This document shows positions 1 to 50,025 of a stretch of DNA of 64,000 bases, piece by piece. Below the pieces are notes generated by a model that saw only the letters and a list, made by a program, of their open reading frames with translations, ran no database searches and had not been told where the DNA came from. The stretch covers positions 434,001 through 498,000 of the forward strand of contig JAOTOL010001319.1 in the NCBI GenBank assembly GCA_034440575.1, written 5' to 3'. A program made the position numbers and the translations under genes. The stretch is from Imbricaverruca yamaguchii (lineage: Eukaryota; Arthropoda; Thecostraca; Neoverrucidae). The stretch's first letter is position 1; each line of letters starts with the position of its first letter.

Positions 1-82
1 AACCCAAGTGCATGCGCTCTATGAAGATTGCCTTGCTGACCGGTTACCCAGGCGATGACCCGGCTGACCTCTCGGGCCGCAG

Positions 83-37779
<37,697 letters not shown>

Positions 37780-38460
37780 CGCGCGCCCGCGCGCTCACCG
37801 CGCGGCCGCGCCGGCGGCGCCGGTTTCGTGCAATAGCCGGCGGGTGGCGCGCGCGTCGCCGCCCGCCCGCCGGCCGCCGCCCGGCACGCCGACGCAGACG
37901 CCGACGCCGCACCCGCTCGCGCCCCGCCGCAGCCTCGCGTTTTCTTCAGCAGTACAACATATCACCGACGGCGGCGGTCGGCCGGCGCCAGCCGACCGCC
38001 GCCGGCCGGGCGCCGCGTGTGCGCGCCTTCGCGTGTCCCACTCACACGCTTCGCGGCGCGCCGTGCCCGCGGGCGTGGCGTGGCCGCTCGTATCGCGCTG
38101 ACGTGCCCCGCTCTGACGGCCGCGCCGCCCCCAGGCCGGCGCCCGGCGTCGGCGCGCTCCGGGCGGCGGCGAGCTGCGTGTACTCTGTACATTCCGTTTT
38201 GTTGAGGTGACGGTGTGCCGGCCCGGGCCGCTCGGCGCGCTGCCGTCGCGCAGCGGCGCACGAGCCGCCCGGCCGCTCTGTGCATAATTTCCCCGTCGTT
38301 TTGATATATGATTTTATACCGAGCCACATCGACTGACTGGAGATTGGGTCCTCCGACTGCCTGGCGGCCCGCCCCACATTCGACTAGGTTGTGCCATTAT
38401 TTATTGCGAGCGGGCTGCGCTGAGTGTGGCGGCCCGCGCCGGCCGCGACTATTTATTTGC
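37780..38460 (+). other. Probable 3' UTR of the MLK gene with AU-rich elements
   Basis: GC-rich sequence after the stop gives way to TTATTTATT (38397-38405) and TATTTATTT (38450-38458), matching the core AU-rich mRNA-instability motif. I see no AATAAA or ATTAAA between the stop and 38.8 kb, so the transcript end cannot be placed. Confidence 0.45.
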
Positions 38461-38654
38461 CGCGGCGCGCGGCCGACGACCGGGTCGTGACGTCAGAGCG
38501 CAATATGTGCCAATCCGTGCGGTGCCGACCGGCCGCCATTTGTAATCTGCGAAATATACGCCTTGCAGCCGATTGTGTGTGTGTATGCGGCGCAAAATAG
38601 CCGGAGCGGCTGATGCGCCTACAAATCCCGCACACACATGCAATGTGTGTGTGC

Positions 38655-38700
38655 GGGCGAATGGCCAAAACTGGTCGAAGCGCCCTAAAACCCAAATAAC
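38655..38700 (+). mobile_element. SINE 3'-end microcopy
   Basis: Carries aatggccaaaactggtcgaa and gcgccctaaaacccaaataa. No clear target duplication. It lies just beyond the putative 3' UTR. Confidence 0.65.
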
Positions 38701-39429
38701 TTACGAGAAGACGTGCGTCATTCTGGCAAAAAGAAGCTTCTGGAACGTGTCGTACAAACAACGCGAAGTCTGACGTCATTCAGCCAGTCGAACTGACGGA
38801 GACGTAGCATAACCTCCACTTGCTTTGGAGGGGGAGGTATCTGATACATTAGGAACCCCCGATATGCACAGTGCCAGCATGTTGGAGCCAGGCGAGGCGG
38901 CACTGGACAAGCCCGCAAAACGCTGCCACCTGTTTGCCCCTTGCCGCGATGTCAACGTCACAATTGCACCTCTACGTCGTATTCGTAAAATGTTCACCGA
39001 CGCGGGAAACCAGGCCTGCACGTGCTTGTAATCACATCTGTTTGGGGGCGTGGTGTAGAGTTGCCCAGACCAGCATCCGGCAGCGAAGGAAAGTCCGACT
39101 GGTGGAAATGAAAAAACTAAATGGCCCACGTGCCGTTTATGCAGCATAGTGAACATACGTACAATTTGACGAAACAAGGAGCCTTGCAAACTTACGGACC
39201 TTGAATCCACAAGCATTAGACTGACACTCGGTACTGATTAAGGATTCGGGGCTATGTATGCATCGGATCGCAGGTCGATCCCTGCCGCCTGCAGCGCCAT
39301 CTACCCATTCATGGCAAACCGCAACCGTCTGCAACGCCCTCTAGCCATGTTCGATGTCCCTCCAAATTGTCCACAACGCCCTCGTTGCTGGTCACTGTGG
39401 ACGGCCATTATCTGCGACATTCGATTTAC

Positions 39430-39780
39430 CTAGAAGGGGGGGGGTTAAAAAGAAGGTTATTTGGGGGGGTCCCCGGGGAGAAAGGAAAAGCCCCCCCCCC
39501 CCCCGGGGGGGGGGGGGTACCCAAAAAAAAAAAAAAAAAAAAAAAATCACAACCACCAAAAAAAAAACAAAAAAAATTAAAAAAACCCCCCCCCCAAAAC
39601 CCACCCAAAACAACCCCCAAAAAAAAAAAAAAAAAAAAAAAAAAAGTGGCGCAACCCCCCCCAAAAACCCGAACGGGGAAAAAAAAAAAAAAAACCACCC
39701 CAAAAAAACCCAAAGGCGGGCAAAGGGCGGGGGGAGGGGGGGAAAAGGGGAAGAGAAGGGGGGGGGGGGGGGGGGGGGTC
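39430..39780. other. Probable low-quality sequence block
   Basis: About 350 bases consist almost only of homopolymer runs of C, G and A (for example aaaaaaaaaaaaaaaa and gggggggggggg), with abrupt borders into normal sequence. Biological repeats seldom look like this; long-read consensus failure is the simpler reading. Confidence 0.75.
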
Positions 39781-39819
39781 CCTGATGCCCCTAAACCCAC
39801 TGACTGGGCTCAAAAACCC

Positions 39820-39850
39820 CTGTGACCGAAGCGCCCTAAATCCCCAATAT
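39820..39850 (+). mobile_element. Possible SINE 3'-end microcopy
   Basis: tgtgaccgaagcgccctaaa and tccccaata fit the SINE tail. It borders the low-quality homopolymer block, so its left edge is unreliable. Confidence 0.45.
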
Positions 39851-40515
39851 CCCGCCTCCTGCCGCCGCTGATGCTCCTTGCCAATCGCTGACCCCTCTGA
39901 CCCCTCTGATCACCTGTCACATATTGTGTCCATGACCGGCGCCCCTCCAACAATCTAGCACCATCTGCGCCTCCCGCGGACGCCCCACTGTCCTCTCCAT
40001 TGTCCCGCTGACCGTAATGGGAGACTCGAAGATCTCCCGGGCCATCTCGAGGAAAAACTCCGCTGTTCAAAGGCCACCCTATACCACTTGGTGAAAGTTG
40101 GCGATTTGATCAAAACCTCATGGTGCATTTGATAGCAGAATTCGAACATTCCTTAGGATCCAATTTGACAAGTAGGTCGCGCCGCATACCAAGACAGTGG
40201 CGATATTCTCGCCGTTCTTTAAAATGTCCTTTAGTATTGGTGGTGACTGTCCTCTTTGATACATTGAAATAGTAGCAATCCTATTTTAGCCCCCGCCCTG
40301 TCTATCGTCGTGAACTCGCATCCGGTCGAGTGCAATGTAAGAAGAACGAGCGCGAAATTCCTCCAGACTCCAGACGCGTCGACGGTGCTCCCCATTGTTT
40401 TTGAAAACTGATCCGCAGTTAGATTGCACCGCAGAAGGTGCTGTGTAAGGATTCTGGAGGAGTTATGTGTCTGTGTGGTTGCTTCGACACCCACACACAA
40501 TAGCTGTCCTTCAGT

Positions 40516-40765
40516 TCTTACCTAAGCACCCACAATATTTGTCCTTCGGTCCCCCTGAGCACCCACAATATTTGTCCTTCTGTCCCTGAGCACCCACAAT
40601 ATTTGTCCTTCTGTCCCTGAGCACCCACAATATTTGTCCTTCTGTCCCTGAGCACCCACAATATTTGTCCTTCGGTCCCTGAGCACCCACAATAGTTGTC
40701 CTTCTGTCCCTGAGCACCCACAATAGTTGTCCTTCTGTCCCTGAGCACCCACAATATTTGTCGGC
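40516..40765 (+). repeat. 31 bp minisatellite (8 copies)
   Basis: The unit is ccctgagcacccacaatatt followed by tgtccttctgt; exact 31 bp spacing (40561, 40592). Intergenic. Confidence 0.95.
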
Positions 40766-40857
40766 AACCTGGGCTAATTGCCAACTTTTTAGGTGGACGG
40801 CCATTTGTATATGGACGCACCCTATATGAAGCTTATGGCCTTTGGCACCTTTGGTAA

Positions 40858-41420
40858 ATAGAGCAGACTGACGTCAGGCAGACGTCAGAGACAGGGGGGC
40901 CTCCTCGCATGTGTGATGGGTCAACTATGTCTGTGTCCTGCTTCTTTCTCATATACTGACTGATGTGTCAACTGCACCTGTGTCCTGTCGACCTCTCCTC
41001 GCCTGACTGGTGTGTCAGCTGCACCTGTGTTCTGTTGACCTCTCCTCGCCTGACTGGTGTGTCGACTACACCTGTGTCCTGTCGACCCTCCTGACTGGTG
41101 TGTCAGCTGCACCTGTGTCCTGTCGATCTCTCCTCGCCTGACTGGTGTGTCAGCTGCACCTGTGTCCTGTCGATCTCTCCTCGCCTGACTGGTGTGTCAG
41201 CTGCACCTGCGCTCTGCTGCCTCCTCCTCGCCTGACTGGTGTGTCAGCTGCACCTGTGTCCTGTTGACCTCTCCTCGCCTGACTGGTGTGTCAGCTGCAC
41301 CTGTGTCCTGTTGACCTCTCCTCGCCTGACTGGTGTGTCAGCTGCACCTGTGTCCTGTCGACCCCTCCTCGCCTGACTGGTGTGTGAGCTGCACTTGTGC
41401 CATGCTGGTTCGCGCGTGCG
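40858..41420 (+). repeat. ~46 bp satellite array with conserved edge, orientation A
   Basis: The left edge is gcagactgacgtcaggcaga followed by cgtcagagac and cctcctcgcatgtgtgatg. Nine or so units of ctgactggtgtgtcagctgc followed by acctgtgtcctgtcgacct come next. An inverted, more diverged relative with the same edge lies at 63430-63995. Confidence 0.85.
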
Positions 41421-41429
41421 GGGAGAAGT

Positions 41430-42776
41430 CCGGCCACGCTGCGGTGTGCTGCCGGGCCGGCAGACGGTGACCACCCCCCGGCTTCGTGACATCTCCAGCC
41501 GTGGTGGCCGCCACTGTTGCCACGGTATAGCCGTTCGAAGTTCTACGTAAGCGGTTGTGGCACGGTTTTGGCGTTTCACTATGCAAGGAATGCGCGAGAG
41601 ATTGCAGATATGCCCTTGTCGTTATGCAGTCCGAGTTGAGTGTTGCCTGGGTTGTGCATCAGGTGATACGGCAGTCGACGCGGTCGCCAGGGGAATTTTC
41701 GGCAAACACGCGTAGCTTGATGTAATCGCAAGTGCTATCGCAGCCATAAACTGTAAGCATAAAAAATCGCAGGAAGTATAAAGAGCCATGGTGGCCCATC
41801 TAGGGTAGGCCTACACAACTATCTGGTAGCAACAATAGGTGGTTATAGTATAAATTCCAGAGCTTTTTTTCAGCTAATAAATTCGGTATTATTGTCTTTA
41901 AAAATATTTTTTTGATGTTTTATTTTGATTTCAGAAAACCAGGGTTATGACGGTGACTAGGATGATGGGACCATTTATTTTATTTTCGGTACAAATGAGA
42001 AAAATTGTGTGAATTTCCTTTTTATTTTTTTCCTTTTAAAAAGCCCAACTAAAAAACCTAAGCTAATCTCAACCAACCAAACCTATCCCATTTGTTTGCC
42101 TGATGGCGGCAAATGCGTGTATTTTTTTTCTTTTTACTACCTTAAAGCACAATAATAACGAAAATTTTCCACAAAAATGTTCACAATGTTTTTCATCGGA
42201 TTTTTTTTCAAAAGTATTTTAGGTTAGGCTAGGTTGGGTGCGGTTAGATTGGGTTAGGTTCCTTTTTAATTGTGATAATTTTCAGAAAATATAATGCTCC
42301 ACATTTTTTTCCTCGAAATATAGGTTGCGCTAGGTTAGGCTAGGTTAAGTTAGGTTATGCTCTATTAAACAAATCCTTTTATGCTATGTTAAAGGACTGC
42401 ACTCAAGGCCCCTTTCTGACATTATTTTATTCACAACCAAAAAGTAAGCATTTGCAAAGATAATAAGCGGTCCTATCATCATAAGTCACCTTCATTAACA
42501 TCTGATTCTAAAAAGAATCCTCCAAAAGAAACGCCTTTCAAGACAAATGTACCACACATTCTGAGCGGCACAATACACCGCCAAAAAACATTGTCTCAGA
42601 AATGAATTCTTATCCCCACAAAATAAGCTGGAACTGGCATAGCCCACTAAGGTTTTTAGTGTCCATAGCTGAATAATGATGCAATAAAATAATAATTTAA
42701 GTTTGTTTGTCCAAGAGCAATACCACATATGCCTTACTAAGCCTGTCAAGTATGATATGTTGTCAAGCTCAGGTAT
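41430..42776. other. Intergenic, AT-rich with AGGTTA low complexity
   Basis: From 42210 to 42360 the sequence has repeated aggttaggctaggttgggt and ggttaggctaggttaagtta, typical of arthropod genomes. No gene recognised. Confidence 0.6.
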
Positions 42777-42830
42777 GTTGGTTATTGTAGCTTGAGGGTG
42801 CATCAACTGCATAAGTCACCGAGTGCCCGT
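42777..42830 (-). mobile_element. SINE 3'-end microcopy, minus strand
   Basis: Plus strand gttggttattgtagcttgag and ggtgcatcaactgcataa is the reverse of the SINE tail. No clear duplication. Confidence 0.55.
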
Positions 42831-43283
42831 ATTTCAGGGGTGTATGCAGCGAGTTTGGCAAGATGTTGACATAATTAGATTGATACCATGCGGAAATACA
42901 TGTGGTATGAAGACACTCCCACCTTGTACAGACTATGACTGGCTTGTGACTGGATTCAGAGATTCTCTTGATCCCAGAGAGACTTCTTTTTTCACTGAAA
43001 TCATGCCGCACGACTACACCGATTCGCACGCCATCCTACCCCAAACCAAAATGGCCGAAAGTTCGCAGTTGTTTCATTAAGCAGGGCTAAGGTGCTAATG
43101 TTCCCGCCATTTTTCCACGCTGCTCATTTGAACTACCCAAGTGCTAACTGTGAGCAGCCATAGAGCGTTCAATCACCCGCCAAAGCGAACTGTAATAGTG
43201 CTAGATATAAGCAGTTGAACTATTCTGGACTGCTTGACATAACACCCATGGCTGCTAGGATCAAGCATCCTCATTATTGCAGT

Positions 43284-43614
43284 CTAGCATCTGCAGGCTA
43301 GAATTAGCCCCTTCCAGCCGAATAGTACATATGGTGCTTGTTATTGCTTGAATGATGCTTGTTACTAGCATCCTTAGCGAACAGCTTTGTTGGAAGCAGC
43401 CATTATGCATGCGATTAGCAGCAAAAGTGCTAATCATTTTTTACAGTGTAGCATATTCAGGCTACAATTAGCCCCTTTCCAGCCGAATAGCACATATGGT
43501 GCTTGTTATTGTCGAATTGTGCTTTTACTAGCATCCTTAGCGAACAGCTTTGTTGGAAGCAGCCATTATGCATGCGATTAGCAGCAAAAGTGCTAATCAT
43601 TTTTTACAGTGTAG
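43284..43614 (+). repeat. ~165 bp tandem duplication
   Basis: Two copies, roughly 43284-43446 and 43447-43614, share attagcccctttccagccga, gcatccttagcgaacagctt and cattatgcatgcgattagca. Very similar copies indicate a fairly recent event. Non-coding. Confidence 0.85.
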
Positions 43615-44368
43615 TCGTTAAGCTCTTCGCCAAAGCTGCCCCTGAAGCTGAGTTTTACGGTCGGGTGGTTTGCTCAGGATCTAATAAAATATTCGCTAAG
43701 CATGGTCACTGACTCGAGTTCATCATGTCAAGAACAGCTACAATCGGATTATCCCATGTAATCCGAGGAATAGAAGCAGTGGCGCAGCCAGGCTTTTTTA
43801 GGTGGGCCCGACCCAAAAAAATGAGAGGAAACAGAGAACCCTTTCGGTGCGCTCTCCGTGCCGAAAGTGTTTGGTTGTTCAGATGAAATCTGAATACTGT
43901 AGCAAAAATATGAAACTTTCTTGTTTCATCTTGTTTCATATTTATGGATATTAAGGGGGCCCGAGACCTTGGCTGCGCCACTGAATATGTAACAAGATGG
44001 TCAGATTGTATCCATAAAAATGCGTCAAGGAGGTCAGTTCTAAGTGAAAATCGTGAAGAGGCGGAACACGATCGGAAGTAAATTTTTGCATATACTCACT
44101 CAGCTTCCGAAGTTCCCTCTGACTTATGAAGGAATGGACACGAGGCCCTCACCACGCAAAGCAAACTAAGCTTCACACCCCTGGTTAACCTCAATACAAG
44201 GTTCGAGAGCTAACGTTTTATTTGTTAACGTTAGAAATGGAACGCTGAATTTCCCCGGGGCTCAGACAGCTGACAGGCGCCAGCCGCCGTCGTTGCCGAG
44301 ACCAAAGTGCTTCGACTGCCAACGAATAGTGCGACGTTCGGCTAGTGCACCATAGGCATTGCTCTGTT

Positions 44369-44540
44369 GAATACAACGAAGAATGGCTCTTATATGCTCC
44401 TGGGTTTTAGACATGGCCACTTCTGACGAAGGCCCCTGGTCGAAACGTTGAGTAATACAGTATAATCCTTAACGTTACTTTTGATGTAAAACTCAGCACC
44501 TTCTGGTATATTGAAAGTCGTATACTTCTTCTCAAGCATA
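44369..44540 (+). mobile_element. Hammerhead-core retroelement relic (Penelope-like), copy 2
   Basis: On the plus strand 44423-44445 reads CTGACGA-AGGCC-CCT-GGTC-GAAA, followed by cgttgagtaatac. Helix II keeps pairing by a G-U change relative to copy 1 (GGCC/GGTC against GGCC/GGCC). I could not find a convincing helix I in either copy, so activity is doubtful. Flanks shared with copy 1 include acaacgaagaatggctctta and acttttgatgtaaa. Confidence 0.5.
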
Positions 44541-44589
44541 GTCATTGCTTTCCATGTTTCAGTGGGTACCAGGAGTCCAACGATCACTG

Positions 44590-45310
44590 GACAGTAGAGA
44601 CAGCAGGAATGTAGGGACAGCAAAATAGTAGACAGCAGGATAATAGAGACAGCAGGAAAGTAGAGACAGCAGGATATTATGCAGCAGGGCAGTAAATACA
44701 GCAGGATTGTAGAGGCTGCAGGACTGTAGAGACAGCAGAATTGTAGAGATAGCAGGATTGCAGAGATAGCAGGATTGTAGAAATAGAAGGGCAGTAGAGA
44801 CGGCAGGACTGTAGAGACAGTGGACACAGGAGTCAGTGATAACTGGACAGTGGAGACAGCAGAACAGTAGAGTAGGCTTGGCAGTATAGACAGTGGACAG
44901 TGGAGACAGCAGGAAAGTAGAGACAGCAGGGCTGTAGAGACAGCAGGACGGCAGAGACAGTGGGCACAGGGAGTCAGCGATCGCTGCACAGTGGAGACAG
45001 CAGAACAGTGGAGAAGGCAGGGCAGTAGAGACAGTGGACAGTGGATACAGCAGGAAAGTAGACACAGCAGGACAGTAGAGACATAAGGACAGAAGAGACA
45101 GCAGGACAGTAGAGAACGCAGGGCAGTAGAGACAGCAGGACAGTAGATACAGCAGGACTGCAAAGACAGCATGACTGTAAAGATAGCAGGACAGTGGATA
45201 CAGTGGAGACGGTGGATACAGTGGAGACGGTGGATACAGTGGAGACGGTGGATACAGTGGAGACGGTGGATACAGTGGAGACGGTGGATACAGTGGAGAC
45301 GGTGGACAGC
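44590..45310 (+). repeat. ~18 bp tandem repeat (gacagcaggacagtagag)
   Basis: A degenerate array from 44590 sharpens into seven exact units of ggatacagtggagacggt at 45190-45306. The minus-strand open frame of Cys/Leu/Ser repeats is an artefact. Confidence 0.9.
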
Positions 45311-45679
45311 AGGTCGTGGGAGAGCACCCCATCGGTTTGCGAATAGTGCACGGTTGCAGAATAAGGTGTAAGGTCATCCCCGGGCGGTGGGGACAGACCC
45401 AGGGGAGGGGAAGGGGGTGTGATACCGGGTATATCCCTCAGATGTTGCTAGATCTTAGTGAAAATGGGCACCTCTATGTTCTTTTCATCCTGAAGTCTTT
45501 TCGTGGCGGTACTAGTTCCTTTTAATGCATTCCAATTCATATTATTTATCACCCTCGAATAGTTTTCCGGCATCGAGCGTTGCCTACATTCTTTGTTCGG
45601 CCCAAGCACTACGTCGCTCCCCAAAGCCAGTTGCCCCTCCCCGACAGGGATCTGGATCGCCTCTGCTGACCGGTGGAAA

Positions 45680-46130
45680 TAGCTGGTAAGTGTATGATGG
45701 ATTTTAGGTTTTTCATTGAATAGGTGGACATCGTTGGTCGGGGTAGGATGGATATTGTCTGTCATTGAACAGGTGGACATCGTTGGTCGGGGTAGGATGG
45801 ATATGGCTTGTCATTGAACAGGTGCACATCGTTGGTCGGGGTAGGATGGATATTGATGTATTGCCTGTCATTGAACAGGTGGACATCGTTGGTCGGGGTA
45901 GGATGGATATTGCCTGTCATTGAACAGGTGGACATCGTTGGTCGGGGTAGGATGGATATTGCCTGTCATTGAACAGGTGGACATCGTTGGTCGGGGTAGG
46001 ATGGATATTGTCTGTCATTGAACAGGTGGACATCGTTGGTCGGGGTAGGATGGATATTGCCTGTCATTGAACAGGTGGACATCGTTGGTCGGTGGGATGA
46101 ATTTTCGCCCCGTCATTGAGCAGGTGCACC
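45680..46130 (+). repeat. 49 bp minisatellite (about 9 copies)
   Basis: The unit is cattgaacaggtggacatcg followed by ttggtcggggtaggatggat and attgcctgt. Intergenic. Confidence 0.93.
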
Positions 46131-46517
46131 CACTGTGTAACTGAGCGACAAGCACCATTTCGATTTCTGTTGGGCGTTACTGACGCTCCCTGGAACAGCG
46201 AAAAGTGAACGTGCTGAATCACCAAAGGCGCAGAATCACCGGCCGAGTTGTTTGTGCAAATTGCGGATCTGGTGATGCCAAAATAGAAGGTTTGTGTTGT
46301 CAGATTTCATAAACAATGTCAATCTAAAAGAACGTTGTTGTTACAGAAGTTGGTATTGCAGGTGTAATACCAGTAATACTATGTTTTGTATCCATGTTGG
46401 CGAGTTCAGATAGTTCCGGTTCTTAATAATTGTTGACGGTTGGGAGTTCCATGTTCATGAAGTACCTAAAGCGATAATGCAGAGACTGATGATGCATTCG
46501 CCGGAGCCCAGTGGACG

Positions 46518-46518
<1 letters not shown>

Positions 46519-46596
<78 letters not shown>
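46519..46596 (+). repeat. (TA)n microsatellite
   Basis: About 37 TA dinucleotides, immediately left of the terminal-inverted-repeat element. Confidence 0.95.
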
Positions 46597-46597
<1 letters not shown>

Positions 46598-47574
46598 ACA
46601 CTCGCACGTCCGGAGGTCTGCGCCAACTTCGCATGTCCCGGGGGGCAGATGTCTGCCCCCTAGGATCTCTAGAACTATGCTAGCTAGCGACAAACGGAAA
46701 ACGGCGTTGGATAGCTGGTGACGGGCTCTATCGAGAGTGTTTCGGTCATTTTTTCGCTCAGGTCAACATTCAGGTCACTGGGTCATCATAGGTCAAATTC
46801 GACCAGATCAGGTGGGACTCAGATATTGACACATAACTCAGGACCTGTAACAGATAGAAACAAACGGTGAACGCTATTCGACAGTCCTTGAAATGCGCTA
46901 CCGACAATAGGCGGTGTACTTCAAGGCTAGGTTAACCGAAACCCAGGTCAAGGTCATGAAGTCGCACAGGGAGGTCATGTAATGTATCAATCGACACGTT
47001 TTGGCGGTACAAACACAATGACGGTAATTTCAACCTTCTAGCTCAATGCAGTGCGATATAATGCGCAGAAATATGTAATGATCTCAAGTGACCTCAGAGA
47101 CCTAGGTGAGGTCACTGAGCAAAAATGTCAGCGGTACCATTGAGCATAGCTTCCATCTACATGCCACAACCGGTGTGAGATGATTCCGAGCGCAAATATG
47201 TAACCAGGAAACATTTGTATATTTTACCATAGCCCTATAATGGGGAAGCCATATCCGCGACCTGACCTAAGGACAATGCTAGGAAAAAACCAGATATACA
47301 TATTATGGTCCCTGATGAGATCATGACATGTTATAAGTTTTAAATCAATCGCCAAATTATTGTGGAAGTTATGCCACCTAGAACTCCGAGCGTAGTTGGG
47401 TCACTTCGCCTGACTTGGTGACATGACCTGAGATGACCCATGATTAAAAATGTATGAGGATATGCGGAAAAGACCAATGTACAGCTACGCCAGGTTTGGC
47501 CTTGCTAACCCGATTAGTTTTGCGGCAAATGAGGAAAAACCGGAGGGGGCCAGATATCTGCCCCCGGACATGAG

Positions 47575-47578
<4 letters not shown>
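46597..47578. mobile_element. Non-autonomous terminal-inverted-repeat element between (TA)n tracts
   Basis: The left end cactcgcacgtccggagg and, inverted, the right end cacgctcatgtccggggg pair imperfectly. Inside each end is a longer inverted arm around catgtccgggggcagatatc, at 46631-46660 and about 47545-47572. Each arm is itself near-palindromic (gggggcagat/atctgccccc). The interior is non-coding, with many ggtca motifs. Both edges abut (TA)n, consistent with insertion at TA or TTAA (TTAA at the left edge). Superfamily undetermined. Confidence 0.55.
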
Positions 47579-47776
<198 letters not shown>

Positions 47777-48214
47777 CAGAGGTCACACTGGCTTCAAGGA
47801 CATACCACGCTGCTAGCGTCGCAACGCAAAAATCCAAACCTAAATCTACGAAGCGTGGCCGTGTGCTTTGTGCCGGGCGAGCACGCTTTCCAGTCGGTGG
47901 TTCCGGAACCAGGGAACTGAGGTCATGCATCGTGGCGTGCCCCGTCTGGTGGTCGCCGCGCCGCTCGTCGTCCCGGACGCAGAGGCCCGGTCTACGCGGG
48001 CCGCGGCCCGGCTGGCGGGAACCACCCGGGTGCGTCCCGCCGGGTCTCATGTCCGGTCTTTTTCTCAGCACCGTGGTCGGGCCTGCCGGGCGCGCAGGAG
48101 AGTACTCATCTCAGCGGTGAGTCACCGTCGACGTCGGAAGTCGTGCAGGCCGGTCCGCGTTTGTCTCGTGGATCTGGCCGCATGTCTGATGTGACTCGAC
48201 GACGTCACCGGAGG

Positions 48215-48965
48215 TCCAGCGGGGCTCACGGGTACCTAATATCCAGCAGGGCTCACGGGTACCTAATGTCCAGCAGGGCTCACGGATACCTAATGTCCAG
48301 CAGGGCTCACGGGTACCTAATGTCCAGCAGGGCTCACGGGTACCTAATGTCCAGCAGGGCTCACGGGTACCTAATGTCCAGCAGGGCTCACGGGTACCTA
48401 ATGTCCAGCAGGGCTCACGGGTACCTAATGTCCAGCAGGGCTCACGGTCCTAATGTCCAGCAGGGCTCACGGGTACCTAATGTCCAGCAGGGCTCACGGG
48501 TACCTAATGTCCAGCAGGGCTCACGGGTACCTAATGTCCAGCAGGGCTCACGGGTACCTAATGTCACAGGGCTCACGGGTACCTAATGTCCAGCAGGGCT
48601 CACGGGTACCTAATGTCCAGCAGGGCTCACGGGTACCTAATGTCCAGCAGGGCTCACGTACTAATGTAGCAGGGCTCACGGGTACCTAATGTCCAGCAGG
48701 GCTCACGGGTACCTAATGTCCAGCAGGGCTCACGGGTACCTAATGTCCAGCAGGCTCACGGGTACCTAATGTCCAGCAGGGCTCACGGGTACCTAATGTC
48801 CAGCAGGGCTCACGGGTACCTAATGTCCAGCAGGGCTCACGGGTACCTAATGTCCAGCAGGGCTCACGGGTACCTAATGTCCAGCAGGGCTCATGGGTAC
48901 CTAATGTCCAGCAGGGCTCACGGGTACCTAATGTCCAACAGGGCTCATGGGTACCTAGCGTCCAA
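48215..48965 (+). repeat. 27 bp minisatellite (about 28 copies)
   Basis: The unit is gctcacgggtacctaatgtc followed by cagcagg; highly homogeneous with occasional deletions. Intergenic. Confidence 0.95.
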
Positions 48966-49059
48966 AGGGTCGCTTCAAACTCGCTCCAGCCCATCCAGTG
49001 AATTTTCACATCGTAGCCGGCACTGGGTCTTAGTCGCCGCATGATACAGGCTTTCAATG

Positions 49060-49865
49060 GCAAATGCGCAGTTACGTATCAGGGCGGTATGTGGGTGCGT
49101 GTGCTTTTATTTGCATCTGTTAAATATGGGGGAATTTTTCATCGTAGGCACGCTTTTTCGGTATTATTTCCCAGGCATTACATAACTTTTAATTTACAAC
49201 TACTAGATACCTCCCATATTTGCCGGTAGCGCCATAAGACAAGTGTTAGAAATGTTTCGTCTAACAAGTCGGGAATTCGACATACTATCCATGCAATTAT
49301 TTCGTTTTGCATTCTAACAAGTGACCTAAAATTCCTTTCTCCCACCACAAGCCCATCAGATGAGGTCGCCAGTGGCGGTTTGTCAGTTGGTTATTCAGGA
49401 GGAGAAAGGCGAGAATGAGGCAGGGTTTGTCCTCCCGAGATTCGAGACGACAAAGATGACCCACTCCACGGCAATTTACGCCATGGGTATAAAAACGTCT
49501 ATGTGTTTTGTGCGTGTGTGTGTGCACGTGTGTTTGCCTGTGTGTGTGTGGATGGAGGGAGGAGGTGATAAAATCCTTGCCCGGGACTATTTAATGGTTA
49601 GATTCCAGAGGTCCGATGTTTTTCCAGCGATATTGCTGACACAAGTACCTTGCAGACCCTCTCCCGCAAGCTGTGAGACTCTTCATTTGCAGTTTTTGCA
49701 CAAATTCTCACCGGGCACTTCAGATGTTCCTATCCGACGCTAGATTGTGTGTTAGCCAAACTGCTGTTGTTCTGCGTCGTCGTTGTAAAACCTGTCAACG
49801 CAGCGACTCGGTTCGACTCTGCACTGCCACCATGGATACGTTTCATGTTACCTGAGACACTGTTT
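49060..49865. other. Intergenic, no feature found
   Basis: Unique sequence with a short (tg)n near 49510. Short open frames only, none recognised. Confidence 0.5.
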
Positions 49866-49869
49866 GTGG

Positions 49870-50025
49870 TTGAAACTATTTGACGCACTCAGCAGCTGAG
49901 GCCGTATGGCGTCGCCTGCCTCGCCTTCACCCCGGCAGGAAGGGCGTGCACCGCCGGGAAACGAACTCACCTTCCTATGGTATGCGAGACGCTCAGCTCA
50001 ACAACTGAGACACTAGTTCCCTACC
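49870..50025 (-). mobile_element. tRNA-derived SINE, minus strand
   Basis: The reverse strand reads gggaactagtgtctcagttg then ttgagc (A-box region) and ggtgagttcgtttcccgg (B box). The family tail ggcgacgccatacggcctca ... gagtgcgtcaaat follows. No clear target duplication. It is the only near-full-length copy outside the MLK gene. Confidence 0.65.

Noticed and set aside
40516..40765. CRISPR-like array of regular repeats
   Set aside because: Units are contiguous without unique spacers and the genome is eukaryotic; it is a minisatellite.
42823..43080. 85-codon open frame (begins MPVFQGCMQRVW)
   Set aside because: No recognised family. An open minus-strand frame overlaps it; may be an element relic but unsupported.
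44390..45377. Minus-strand Cys/Leu/Ser-repeat frames that look membrane-like
   Set aside because: They translate the ~18 bp gacagcaggacag array; apparent hydrophobic segments are compositional.
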